From positions 1 to 64,000 of the forward strand of contig JAKPTB010000036.1 of NCBI GenBank assembly GCA_029555205.1: a stretch of DNA of 64,000 bases. Reading direction: 5' to 3'. This stretch comes from Bacillota bacterium. Its GTDB lineage: Bacteria > Bacillota > Desulfotomaculia > Desulfotomaculales > Pelotomaculaceae. Position numbers and translations under genes: made by a program. The notes beneath the pieces were generated by a model. The model ran no database searches, was not told where the DNA came from, and worked only from the letters and a program-made list of their open reading frames with translations. Positions 1 through 7,154 of the stretch are shown in pieces (within the stretch, counting starts at the first letter, position 1; each line of letters starts with the position of its first letter).

Positions 1-307
1 GTCTTACTTTTGACACAGGCCAACGACTAATAATTGACTCCCAACCATCTTCAATCCCTTTACGTAGTTCGTCAATCATATCAACATGAATACTCTTCCA
101 CCAATCACAAAACATTTCAAAAATCCCATCATCATTTATAAAAGCCGTTCTCAATAGTATTTGCTTTATTTCTTCTTTTGTCAGTTTTTGGTGGCGCCAT
201 CCTTTAAAGACCTTTTGCTGTAAAGATTTGGTATTTTTTATTAATGCTCTAAGTGTATTAAGTTCTGAACTGTCTATGATATTTTGTAGAATCTCCGCTC
301 GGTCCAT
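1..307 (-). CDS. Unrecognised protein, C-terminus cut by window edge
   Basis: An open frame on the minus strand starts at ATG 307 and runs off the left edge without a stop, giving 102 residues that begin MDRAEILQNIIDSSELN. A GGAGGG ribosome binding site sits just upstream of the ATG, which supports translation. The visible part is mostly helical and charged, with several Trp in its second half (for example CDWWKS), and has no signal peptide or membrane segment. I do not recognise a family. It borders the accessory island, so it may belong to a mobile or defence locus, but nothing in the visible part shows this. Confidence 0.6.
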   Translation of the reverse strand, partial: MDRAEILQNIIDSSELNTLRALIKNTKSLQQKVFKGWRHQKLTKEEIKQILLRTAFINDDGIFEMFCDWWKSIHVDMIDELRKGIEDGWESIISRWPVSKVR

Positions 308-452
308 AAAGGACCCTCCCAATCAATAATTTATAAAAAGGGTGAAATTGGTGTTGGTGATATTCCTTTAATTTATTTAATTTATATTTAATCTTTAATA
401 TTTCATCAACAAATAATGATGACCTAATTGTATACTTTTACCTATTTCGTCA

Positions 453-758
453 TTATCCTGCATAACCATGCGATTTTTTGAAGTTTTCTGAAATTACATA
501 ACCCACACTTAGGTCTGTACTTACTGTGGTAAGGGTGAAGGAGATGGAAGCTTCACTCCAGCTCCACAAAGCTCCGCTCACCTGCGGCTCTTTTACGCCT
601 GGCACGGTGGTCTCTTGAATCCTCTCGGCTAGGGCAGACAACTGGACAGACTCCGCAGTATCGTTTATGGGTCTGGTCGTTAGATTTCCAAGCCTCCGCG
701 GATCCTGTAAATACCATGCTTTACAGTTATACCGCTGAGCCGCTGCTCCTAAGGTGCG
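453..758 (-). pseudogene. 5'-truncated ORF fragment, possibly TnpB-type transposase tail
   Basis: The minus-strand frame is open from 758 to the stop at 453 without a convincing start or ribosome binding site. Read through, it contains YLQDPRRLGNLTTRP and later LAERIQETTVPGVKEP, giving about 100 residues of protein-like composition. This resembles the variable Pro/Thr-rich tails of IS200/IS605 TnpB-type proteins, but that is an impression from memory and no catalytic motif is present. The frame begins where the GC-rich stretch starts, suggesting a broken element at the edge of an insertion. It could also be a chance open frame. Confidence 0.28.
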
Positions 759-1276
759 CTAACATAACTTGCGGCACACCTCAGGAGCCCTTTACTTGCT
801 ACACTCCTGGAAGGCTACATCTTCCTGGAACTGCCGTCCCCAAAAAGCGCCGCGCGCGTGGCCGGTCCGCTTCCGGGTCAGGCCTCTGCTTGTCCGGGCC
901 GGCCACACTGCGCTCAGCTGTACCTCTCCGACAAAGCCATCATCCACCCGAAAACTGGCTGCCGCCCAGAAAAGCTCAACCCCAACCCCCCAACCCCCCG
1001 CCCCAATCATGGGGCCGGAGGGCTTTAACGTGCGGCGCAGCTGTGGTTAAAGCCGCCTCCCTGGCCTCCCATTGTAACGCAGCTCCGGCCCCCGCTCGCA
1101 TGCCGGCTCGCGTGGGCCTCCCGGCACGCTGTCAAGGGTAAAGCCTGCGCAAAAAAATTCTCTACAGCCAAACCTTATGGGCCGCATTTTTTTGCTCCGG
1201 CCCTGCGCTGTCGCTCCGGCCCTTGACAGCGCGCCGGACGCTGCGTCGTGCGCAAAATAAAAGGAGGCGGTTTCAG
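759..1276. other. GC-rich non-coding stretch with inverted repeat upstream of SWIM gene
   Basis: This stretch is far richer in G+C than its flanks and has several overlapping open frames on both strands, none with a good ribosome binding site or recognisable motif, so I regard them as by-products of base composition. It contains CGCTGTCAAGGG near 1127 and its inverted copy CCCTTGACAGCG near 1219, a widely spaced 12-base inverted repeat that ends just before the SWIM gene. Two runs of seven A or T lie between the arms. The arms could form a long cruciform or RNA hairpin, or mark ends of an inserted segment. Confidence 0.4.
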
Positions 1277-1606
1277 GTGAAAGGCATTCTGGCGAGAGTA
1301 GATGAGGGCAGGTTGGGCCGGGCGGTGGCCGGCCTTGTGCAGCGCAGCCTGGTGGTTGAGGAGGTTGTGCGCGATGGCGGGTCTATCCGCGCCCGGGTGC
1401 GCAGCACCGGCGTCCGTGGCGTGCGGGTGCACAGCGTGGGCCTTACGGTGGTCGGGCGCGGCCACGGGGTTTTCTGCGGCTGCGAGGACTGGCGGCAGCG
1501 GGGTATAGTTTGCAAGCATATCGCTGCCGTGGCGCTGCACGAGCTGGGTGCCCGGGCCAACGCCCGCAGCACCCGCAGCATGGTGGGCCTGCTTCTGCAG
1601 TTGTAG
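1277..1606 (+). CDS. Small SWIM zinc-finger protein
   Basis: The start is GTG 1277, preceded by AAGGAGG at a normal distance, giving 109 residues. Residues about 66-88 carry a SWIM zinc-finger signature: Cys-x-Cys in FCGCEDW, then the Cys-x-His pair in GIVCKHIAAVAL. SWIM domains bind zinc and take part in DNA or protein contacts; in bacteria they usually accompany an SNF2-type helicase, as a domain or a neighbouring gene. No helicase is present here, so the protein is either an orphan or acts with a partner elsewhere. It is basic, Arg-rich and has many Val residues. Base composition is GC-rich like its surroundings and unlike the rest of the window, suggesting transfer. A terminator follows the stop at once, so it is the last gene of its transcript. 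Confidence 0.72.
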   Translation: MKGILARVDEGRLGRAVAGLVQRSLVVEEVVRDGGSIRARVRSTGVRGVRVHSVGLTVVGRGHGVFCGCEDWRQRGIVCKHIAAVALHELGARANARSTRSMVGLLLQL

Positions 1607-1627
1607 GGGGCTGCGGCCCCTTTTTTT
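1607..1627 (+). terminator. Intrinsic terminator after SWIM gene
   Basis: GGGGC (1607-1611), a TGCG loop and GCCCC (1616-1620) form a short stem followed by seven T (1621-1627), directly after the stop codon of the SWIM gene. Confidence 0.75.
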
Positions 1628-1639
1628 GGTCGGCGCCCA

Positions 1640-2060
1640 GTGCAGCCGGGCGGCAGCCCGCTCCAAATGGCGGCGTTGCCGCCAACAGCGAGCCGGGCAG
1701 TTGCACGATCCAAAGGCCGCAGTTACTGCCGTATCGCAGGCAGGGCAGTTGTCGCCGTACGCAGAGCGGGAGCGGCTACGCCAGACGCCTTGTCAGCTGC
1801 CGCTGTACCGCAGGCCGGGCAGCCGCCCGGCCAGGAATTTCCGCCGTTGGCAGCCAAAACGGAAGCCGGGCTTTCCGCCCGCCTTTCATCGAACAGGCTC
1901 CGCTCCGCGCACATCGGCGGTTCCCACCTCAGCGCTCCGCTCCGCACAACAGCCTCCAGCGTGCGGCATCCTCCGGAGACATATTAGCGGCAACGTGTAA
2001 CCTGGCTGCACGGTCTCGCCAGTGCACCCAAAAAACGAGCACATCTGGCGAGACCACGGG
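1640..2060. repeat. GC-rich array of short imperfect hairpins
   Basis: From 1640 to about 1900 there is a run of short GC-rich imperfect palindromes spaced roughly 20-35 bases apart, for example GGCGGCGTTGCCGCC near 1671 and CCGGGCAGCCGCCCGG near 1816. Many share a GGGCAGTTG- or GGCAGCTG-like core. The run ends near a strong inverted repeat, GGTCTCGCCAG (2012-2022) with CTGGCGAGACC (2045-2055). Open frames exist on both strands but none has a ribosome binding site. A second stretch of the same texture lies at 6540-6920. I cannot name the element. Confidence 0.45.
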
Positions 2061-2347
2061 GGTTTTGTCGCAATAATCCGGGATGCGAGGATCTTATGGC
2101 CGGCCGCGGTCCAACTACCGGCAGCTTGCGCCTGCCGGGATGGCCTGAAGTTGGGCTCAGCTGCGCCTATGTATAACATGCGCAGTATGATGGCTTACTA
2201 CCGCAGATGTAGGCTGCAGCTTATTAGTCGGCACAGGCCGGGGGTGCTCCAGCGCCTAGCTGCTGCCAATTACGGGGCCGCCTTAGCCGCTACCTTTGTA
2301 CACAACACCTGAACAATTGTCACCAACCTATTGAATAACCCGGTCCT
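2061..2347. other. Gap before the ubiquitin-like operon, no clear gene
   Basis: Mixed-composition sequence following the hairpin array. An open frame 2022-2312 (+) covers most of it but lacks a ribosome binding site and any motif. No terminator with a T-run was found for the converging minus-strand operon that ends at 2348. Confidence 0.3.
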
Positions 2348-3145
2348 TTATAAGCGTACATCACCTATATTCTCCAACTTGTAGTGCTCACAGGATTTCC
2401 AAGGCATCTCACATTTTAAATGTGGTTTTATCGTTCCTTTATTGCCGTCGTATTCGTAATAAAGGGTTTGGACATCACATTTTTCCGTCCAGTTCATAAG
2501 CAGATTCATAGCTATACCTACTGCGGTCGAGGCAAGAACTCCATTTGACCAAATTACCTGAGGTCTGAATCCCGCAGCACCGTATCTCATTGCCTCCTCT
2601 GCAAGAACAGACTCATTCAGAAATCCGTAGCATTTCATACAGGGAAACCCCGGAATGCTTGCAATGACCTGACCGGACATTCTTGGCGGCTCATTATCTA
2701 CCTTTTTTACATCCATGCCGATATCAATATAAGGTATTAACGACCGCCTGGTATAAGCCTCGAGTTCAGCGCGGTTTTGATAACCATCCAGACAACCGAA
2801 AATGATATCGCACGGTTTCAGATAGTCGGGTTCCTCCTGCCACCTTCTGTTGACCTTGGTAATGACGGCATCAGGTACTAGCCCTCGTATGAGCCTTACC
2901 GCTATTATCATTTTTGACAATCTCAGCTCAACATCGAGTTTCGTAGCACCAACAAGGCGATTTAAGTTGGTATCCTCAATTTCATCGTAATCATATAGGA
3001 CATAGTGTTTGAACCCAATATGAGCCAGTTGCTGAACAATTTGTGAGCCCCCGCCTCCGAGTCCGACAATCCCGATTAAACAATTTTCAAGTACGTCATC
3101 CAAACTCTCCCCAAGAAATGATTGGCGATTATTTTGTACACTCAC
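2348..3145 (-). CDS. E1-like ThiF-family adenylyltransferase of ubiquitin-like operon
   Basis: 265 residues from GTG 3145, which has a strong GGGGGG ribosome binding site and overlaps the JAMM gene by 17 bases. Residues 28-34 form the nucleotide-binding GLGGGGS loop of the ThiF/MoeB/E1 fold, followed by the acidic strand YDYDEIEDTNLNR (52-64) that binds ATP-magnesium. Two cysteine pairs, CxxC near 170-173 and Cys near 246 and 253, are placed as in the structural zinc site of E1/MoeB proteins. E1 enzymes adenylate the C-terminus of a Ub-like protein and pass it on to an E2. Here the three upstream genes encode a Ub-like protein, an E2-like protein and a JAMM protease, so this is the activating enzyme of a dedicated pathway. 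It lacks a fused E2 domain, unlike CBASS Cap2, and I see no obvious catalytic thioester Cys. Confidence 0.85.
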   Translation of the reverse strand: MSVQNNRQSFLGESLDDVLENCLIGIVGLGGGGSQIVQQLAHIGFKHYVLYDYDEIEDTNLNRLVGATKLDVELRLSKMIIAVRLIRGLVPDAVITKVNRRWQEEPDYLKPCDIIFGCLDGYQNRAELEAYTRRSLIPYIDIGMDVKKVDNEPPRMSGQVIASIPGFPCMKCYGFLNESVLAEEAMRYGAAGFRPQVIWSNGVLASTAVGIAMNLLMNWTEKCDVQTLYYEYDGNKGTIKPHLKCEMPWKSCEHYKLENIGDVRL

Positions 3146-3644
3146 TGCTATGCCCCCCTATCCAATCATATTGGAGCGGCAAGCCCACAATTGTATAACG
3201 GAAAATATCCAGATAAGCTTCTTTCCCTGGAAACCATACCCGGGCCATCATTTTGTCGTTACTCAACAGCAGAAAACCGTGGGGCATTTTGGAGTCGGCA
3301 TTTCTAAATGACCGTAATAAGTTCGGGTGGTCTGCTAAATCGTCCCGGCTGAACCTTGGAAATCCACGGCCGGCATGAATATGAGCATGGAGAATACCCT
3401 CCCGGTTTTTGCCAGCCCGCTTCATGGCCAGTGCTATACCACGATGATCGATCCGGGCTCCGACTGTCATATCTTCAATATAAAATTCATCCGGGACCGG
3501 CTCATACCCGGTAGCAACCAGAACCGCACCGCCGGCGGGTTTTATAAATATATAACCCACCCGTTCATAGGCAAAGGGGTGGGAGCGACGTAAGTCGCTC
3601 CTCATTTCTTTGTGAACTGCATCGGTCATTCGCAACTGCATCAT
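3129..3644 (-). CDS. JAMM/MPN-family metalloprotease (deubiquitinase-like)
   Basis: 171 residues, starting in an ATGA overlap with the E2-like gene's stop. The zinc-protease JAMM motif is visible: an N-terminal Glu (E27 in AYERVGY), then H88-x-H90 followed by Ser99 and Asp101/102 in HAHIHAGRGFPRFSRDD. These residues coordinate zinc and activate water in deubiquitinases and related bacterial JAB proteins. In bacterial ubiquitin-like operons such proteases trim the Ub-like precursor to expose a glycine end and/or remove it from targets. Here the Ub-like protein ends in Cys-Ser-Ser after a Gly, so precursor trimming is plausible. Translation appears coupled at both ends (ATGA overlap upstream, 17-base overlap downstream). 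No membrane segment or signal peptide. Confidence 0.85.
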   Translation of the reverse strand: MMQLRMTDAVHKEMRSDLRRSHPFAYERVGYIFIKPAGGAVLVATGYEPVPDEFYIEDMTVGARIDHRGIALAMKRAGKNREGILHAHIHAGRGFPRFSRDDLADHPNLLRSFRNADSKMPHGFLLLSNDKMMARVWFPGKEAYLDIFRYTIVGLPLQYDWIGGHSSECTK

Positions 3645-3982
3645 GCCACCATCCCCCTCAAATGGCTCATAATCATATTCATCAGGGGCATATCCTTAAT
3701 ATTATTGTACGAAAAAGCATACCATTGCACTCCGAGTATTAAAAATTGTCCATTCCAATTAACCTGTTTCGTGGTTTGGATACGTTCTTTGAAGAACAAT
3801 CGTGATGTATAGCCGCTGTGAGTTTGGGGACAAAGAAGCGCATCGGTTATTTCAGGTGTGCATCCCGGGGGCATTTTTAGCCCCGGGATATATAGATAAA
3901 CATGCCCGCCTTCTTCAAATTCCCGAACACCTGGACCAAATTGTGCCTTTAATTCCTCAAGTTGCTCTTCCGGGTATATCAT
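3641..3982 (-). CDS. Prokaryotic E2-like (UBC-fold) conjugating protein
   Basis: I start this gene at ATG 3982, thirteen bases after the Ub-like stop, because AAGGGGG lies just upstream; the longer open frame to 4063 overlaps the Ub-like gene and lacks such a site. The product is 113 residues. After an N-terminal helix and strands (YLYIPGLKMPPGCTPEITDALLC) comes LLCPQTHSGYTSRLFF, with a Cys and a following His as in bacterial E2-like families with a reactive Cys. E2 proteins receive Ub-like proteins from E1 on that Cys and hand them to a target. Position between a Ub-like gene and JAMM/E1 genes supports the call. The family is divergent, so the exact catalytic Cys (C-terminal to PPG or in LLCP) is inferred. 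Confidence 0.75.
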   Translation of the reverse strand: MIYPEEQLEELKAQFGPGVREFEEGGHVYLYIPGLKMPPGCTPEITDALLCPQTHSGYTSRLFFKERIQTTKQVNWNGQFLILGVQWYAFSYNNIKDMPLMNMIMSHLRGMVA

Positions 3983-3995
3983 CTTGCTGACCCCC

Positions 3996-4286
3996 TTAGG
4001 AAGAACAGCCGGACGGCGCACAGGACTTAAAACGTTCTCCACCTTTGATGGTGACGGCATCATTATCGTTTAAAGGTACTTCGTAATTCGGCATCTGATA
4101 AAGAATATCGGTTGCGGGAACATTGCCGAGAGCTTTAATCTCAGCCACCGTTTGACGGCCACGGTGTATCGCTACCGCTTCGTCATTGACATAAATCGTG
4201 ACCATATTTTTCCCATGATTATCATTATGGCTCCCAGTTCCTTTGAACTCTTCATGCTCGCGATTAGTGTTTTCTTTTCCCGGCAT
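3996..4286 (-). CDS. Ubiquitin-like modifier (multiubiquitin-type domain)
   Basis: 96 residues from ATG 4286, first gene of the four-gene operon. Residues 1-27 are a polar Asn/His/Glu-rich extension. Residues about 28-86 (from MVTIYVNDEAVAIHRG to VTIKGGERF) have the strand-helix-strand pattern of a single beta-grasp domain and resemble the bacterial multiubiquitin family, here present once rather than in tandem. The tail SCAPSGCSS ends with Cys-Ser-Ser after a Gly, so a JAMM protease could expose the Gly; two Cys in the tail are unusual. The modifier would be adenylated by the ThiF protein and passed to the E2-like protein, all encoded directly downstream. A moderate ribosome binding site (AAAGGTC) lies about 13 bases upstream; an internal ATG at residue 28 is an alternative start. 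Confidence 0.8.
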   Translation of the reverse strand: MPGKENTNREHEEFKGTGSHNDNHGKNMVTIYVNDEAVAIHRGRQTVAEIKALGNVPATDILYQMPNYEVPLNDNDAVTIKGGERFKSCAPSGCSS

Positions 4287-4360
4287 AGTTAAATACCTGA
4301 CCTTTCATTAATATTTGGGCTTTTAGTCAGGAAATTAACTAAAATTTCCGTAACTTGGCA

Positions 4361-4523
4361 CAAGTCCGGAAGGAAATACATAAAATACGGCGAACATTAA
4401 TATACTGACGTAGTCCACCAAAGGGAAACCTGTTTATCTGTGAGTTTCCCCCGGACTTGGCGGGATAGCAGGGTTACCCGACCTTTCTATCCGCTTAGCA
4501 GCTTTCAAACTTGGTAAATTCAC
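4361..4523 (+). ncRNA. Candidate structured RNA between ubiquitin-like operon and XRE gene
   Basis: CAAGTCCGG (4361-4369) pairs with CCGGACTTG (4451-4459), enclosing about 80 bases that contain a second hairpin, GGGAAAC (4423-4429) with GTTTCCC (4444-4450). A third nested hairpin follows: GGATAG (4463-4468) with CTATCC (4487-4492), with GGG-TTA-CCC inside it. The series ends in a strong terminator at 4524-4564. There is no open reading frame of note. This layout fits a small non-coding RNA or a riboswitch-like leader on the plus strand ahead of the XRE gene (4733). I could not match it to a known class. Orientation is inferred from the terminator's T-run; the element could instead be part of the leader of the divergent operon. 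Confidence 0.5.
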
Positions 4524-4564
4524 AGTAAAAAGAGCATCGGCCAGGATGTTCTTTTTACTTTTTT
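4524..4564 (+). terminator. Strong intrinsic terminator in the divergent region
   Basis: AGTAAAAAGAGCATC (4524-4538), loop GGCCAG, and GATGTTCTTTTTACT (4545-4559) form a 15-pair stem with one G-U pair, followed by more T. It lies 168 bases before the XRE gene and separates the structured element from that gene. Confidence 0.75.
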
Positions 4565-4732
4565 AATCTCTGCGAAGCATACCACCCCCTTCATTTTTTT
4601 GGAAACCTCTTTGCCAATCTCATTATAAACTGGAAATATTTTTTTTGTAAAGTTATATTATCAAGTATACAATTTTTGTTTTTATGTATATAATAATATA
4701 TAATTTAAATATTTTTAAAGGACGGGGGGTTT

Positions 4733-5884
4733 ATGGATCAAAAAATAATCGGCGCAAACCTTCGCCGGATTCGTGAGGCAAAGGGATTGAGCCAATCCCA
4801 GGTAGCAGAGCTAGCCGGGATTTCAAGGATTGCTTATCGAAACATCGAAAACGGCAATTCAACCCCAAAAGTATCAACCTTACAGAATATTGCTTCAGGT
4901 GTTGATGTAAAGCTCCAGGACTTGTTCGTTCCGGTCCGCACCTTAAAGAGAGTCAGATTTCGATCATCTAAAAAGATGAATAGCAGGGACAATGTTTTAA
5001 CCGAGGTGGCACGGTGGCTGGATGATTTTAATTACCTGGAAGAATTGTTGAACGACAGAAACGAATATCTATTTAAAGCTCTCGCCAAAAAGTTATATTC
5101 GATGCCCGATGGTGTTGACAAAGCTAAGTACGCAGCACGTGAGGCAAGAAAAAAGTTAAAGCTTAATGATAAAGAGCCAATCCGCGATATTGCTGGTCTG
5201 CTTGAATCGTGCGGAATAAAAGTGTACCCTCTAAGCCTTGTGTCGGATGGTTTCTTCGGTTTATCTGTTGCTGAGGAGGATGGAGGTCCTGCTATTATCG
5301 TAAATGTTTGGGAAAGAATTTCCGTTGAGCGATGGATTTTCAGCGCCGCTCACGAACTCGGCCATTTGCTTCTCCATCTTGACGCCTACGACGCTGATGA
5401 AAGTGCTGAAGACGACGCCCAGGAGATTGAAGCAAATGTCTTTGCTTCCCATTTTTTGATGCCGGAAGAAGCTTTTAATTCGGAGTGGCACGATACTCGC
5501 GGCTTGCCCCTTGTCGATCGAGTGTTTAAAGTAAAGCGGATATATCAGGTTAGTTACAAGACTGTCCTATACCGTCTTTCTGAAAGTTTAGGAAATTCCA
5601 TTTGGGGGAAATTCTATAGCGCATATAAGCAGAGAACCGGCAAGACATTAAGCATCACGGATGAACCGGAAGCCTTGTCCCCGGATAAATTCCAAAAACA
5701 ATCGCCGGAAGCACTGCGTTCCCAGGAACCGGACTCCCTATCACCATCACACTTTATGGAAGATCGTTTATCAAGACTGGTTCGTAAAGCTATTGAAGAA
5801 GATGAAATCACCATGAGCCGTGGAGCAGAAATTCTCAGGCAGGAACTGGAAACAATGCGGAATATTGTTTCTTCATGGGTGTGA
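4733..5884 (+). CDS. XRE-family regulator fused to ImmA/IrrE metallopeptidase
   Basis: 383 residues with a GGACGGGGGG ribosome binding site. Residues 1-65 form an XRE helix-turn-helix (NLRRIREAKGLSQSQVAELAGISRIAYRNIENG). The middle part has an ImmA/IrrE zinc-peptidase signature, HELGHLLLH near residues 206-214, with a downstream Glu in EIEANVFASHFLMP as likely third ligand. The last 80 residues are linker plus a helix (RKAIEEDEITMSRGAEILRQ). In this family the N-terminal part represses its operon and the peptidase part responds to stress or toxin release. The PIN-like gene starts four bases after the stop, so this pair looks like an antitoxin/regulator with its nuclease toxin. AT-rich sequence with TATAAT-like boxes around 4690 is a likely promoter. 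Confidence 0.85.
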   Translation: MDQKIIGANLRRIREAKGLSQSQVAELAGISRIAYRNIENGNSTPKVSTLQNIASGVDVKLQDLFVPVRTLKRVRFRSSKKMNSRDNVLTEVARWLDDFNYLEELLNDRNEYLFKALAKKLYSMPDGVDKAKYAAREARKKLKLNDKEPIRDIAGLLESCGIKVYPLSLVSDGFFGLSVAEEDGGPAIIVNVWERISVERWIFSAAHELGHLLLHLDAYDADESAEDDAQEIEANVFASHFLMPEEAFNSEWHDTRGLPLVDRVFKVKRIYQVSYKTVLYRLSESLGNSIWGKFYSAYKQRTGKTLSITDEPEALSPDKFQKQSPEALRSQEPDSLSPSHFMEDRLSRLVRKAIEEDEITMSRGAEILRQELETMRNIVSSWV

Positions 5885-5888
5885 ATAA

Positions 5889-6389
5889 ATGGAGAGAAAA
5901 AGGATTCTGATATTAGATGCTAACACTCTCATTGATTACTTAGAATGCGACAGGACAATTATAAAATTGATTTGTCGCTATGTAGGTCAAATATATTTAG
6001 CTACTCCTGTCTTAAATGAAATTAATGAAATTGATGAGGACGGTTGTATTGAAATTGGAATCAAGTTGTTGGGACCCGAATTGGAACAGGTTATGTCTGC
6101 AGCAGCGAGAAAAGGTCCTTTGTCTTTCCAAGATAATTTATGTTTAATTCTTGCCAAAGAACATGGTTTGACATGTGTGACAAATGACAAAGCTTTAAGA
6201 CGTGCATGCGAGCTTCAAGGTGTGCCACTGATTTGGGGGATTGAGCTGATTTGTATATTGGTGGAATCCGGCGGGCTGCCTGTTAAACACGCACAGAATA
6301 TTATTTTAACAATTCAAAGGAATAATCCGAAATATATCACAGACAGTATCGTAAAAAGTGCCTTTAAAAGATTAGGAATCACCGTCTAA
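5889..6389 (+). CDS. PIN-like ribonuclease, probable toxin partner
   Basis: 166 residues starting four bases after the XRE-ImmA gene, so translated as an operon. The acidic residues of a PIN nuclease fold can be followed: Asp in LILDANTLIDYLE near residue 10, Glu in LNEINEIDE near 43-48, Asp in SFQDNLCLILAKEHG near 80, and Asp in CVTNDKALRRACE near 98. PIN domains cut RNA using magnesium held by these acids and are common toxins. Pairing with an XRE-ImmA/IrrE protein is a known toxin-antitoxin style; the divergent ubiquitin-like operon makes a role in phage defence conceivable, but that is inference. The C-terminal 50 residues are extra helices with LTIQRNNPKYITDSIVKSAF, common in PIN proteins of this kind. 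Confidence 0.75.
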   Translation: MERKRILILDANTLIDYLECDRTIIKLICRYVGQIYLATPVLNEINEIDEDGCIEIGIKLLGPELEQVMSAAARKGPLSFQDNLCLILAKEHGLTCVTNDKALRRACELQGVPLIWGIELICILVESGGLPVKHAQNIILTIQRNNPKYITDSIVKSAFKRLGITV

Positions 6390-7002
6390 TTTTCCCGGCT
6401 TAACGATTACCCGGCGGCTTACTCTGTGGCTTTTGATGGCATCGGCACCTGATGCAAAGCCCGGTCAATACAGGAAAAGTTAATCTTGCCAGATCTAAAG
6501 AGGTTAATAATGTGTACCACTGTTCACACGTTACGTGGCTACCTACGGCTGGCAGATGCCCGCTTTATTCTTGCCGGACACTGAAAAGACGGGCGGTTGC
6601 CCGCCATCGTTTCTGTTGCACACGGTTCCTTTCCAGGCAGGAACAAAGTGGCGCAGCTGCGTCCGGTACCCCGGCAGCTGCTGTGGTTGGCAAGTTGGCG
6701 GCAGCTGCCGCCCGGGTGCCAGCCAGATCCAACAGGATGTTGCATCAATGGGCGGTGTACCCCCGCACGCATCTGGGAGGGTACCTATGCCGGCATGATT
6801 TGGCATGTCGGCGCTTACAGGGCAAGCGCCTCAGCACGGTCTCGGTGTAAAGTGATGGTCTCAAATATAGGCCCGCTCCACCTGTCATTCGCGGCTTGCA
6901 AACGCCAGGTGGAGCGGGCATGTAAAACTCTATGCCCCTGTGTGCGGATAAAGTAAAGTCAGCCCTCCGACACCAAAAAAGTCAGTAATGACAAGGGTTT
7001 GA
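6390..7002. other. GC-rich hairpin-rich stretch closing the defence module, no gene
   Basis: About 600 bases without a supported gene. From 6540 to 6800 it has the same texture as 1640-1900: short GC-rich imperfect palindromes such as GGGCGGTTGCCCGCC near 6589 and GGCGGCAGCTGCCGCC near 6698. Open frames occur on both strands but lack ribosome binding sites. At its end a long inverted repeat, GCCCGCTCCACCTG (6871-6884) with CAGGTGGAGCGGGC (6906-6919), forms a 14-pair stem without a T-run. Both this stretch and 1640-2060 share the word GCACGGTCTCG near their right ends. Confidence 0.4.
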
Positions 7003-7035
7003 GCCGAACGTGGATTTGTGAAACGTTCGGCTTTT
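7003..7035 (+). terminator. Probable intrinsic terminator
   Basis: GCCGAACG (7003-7010) pairs with CGTTCGGC (7024-7031), followed by TTTTG. No plus-strand gene lies directly upstream, so it may end a long transcript from the PIN gene or an unrecognised RNA. Confidence 0.5.
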
Positions 7036-7040
7036 GTTAT

Positions 7041-7110
7041 GGAAACGTATAGTTGAAACGTATATGGAAAAAACGTTTGGTGGGTGAACGTGTGTGTAGA
7101 AACGTATGTG
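7041..7110. repeat. Cluster of GAAACGTAT-like words
   Basis: GAAACGTAT occurs at about 7042, 7055 and 7099, with variants AAACGTTTG near 7071 and GAACGTGTG near 7086, giving five copies in 70 bases just upstream of a good ribosome binding site at 7141. Spacing is irregular. It could be an operator cluster or leftover iteron-like repeats. Confidence 0.35.
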
Positions 7111-7154
7111 TGATTCAACAAGATGTCCTGCAAAAAACGCAGGAGGTTGACATT

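Noticed and set aside
716-2179. Many overlapping open frames in the GC-rich stretch
   Set aside because: They lie on both strands, lack ribosome binding sites and motifs, and high GC content naturally removes stop codons; only the SWIM frame has support.
4361-4492. Match to bacterial SRP RNA (GTCCGGAAGGAA) or to a cyclic di-GMP riboswitch
   Set aside because: The SRP-like word is not followed by the required GCAGCC and pairing differs; the conserved loops of the cyclic di-GMP aptamer are missing.
6452-6956. Open frames in the second GC-rich stretch
   Set aside because: Same reasoning: no ribosome binding sites, low complexity, and hairpin-rich sequence on both strands.
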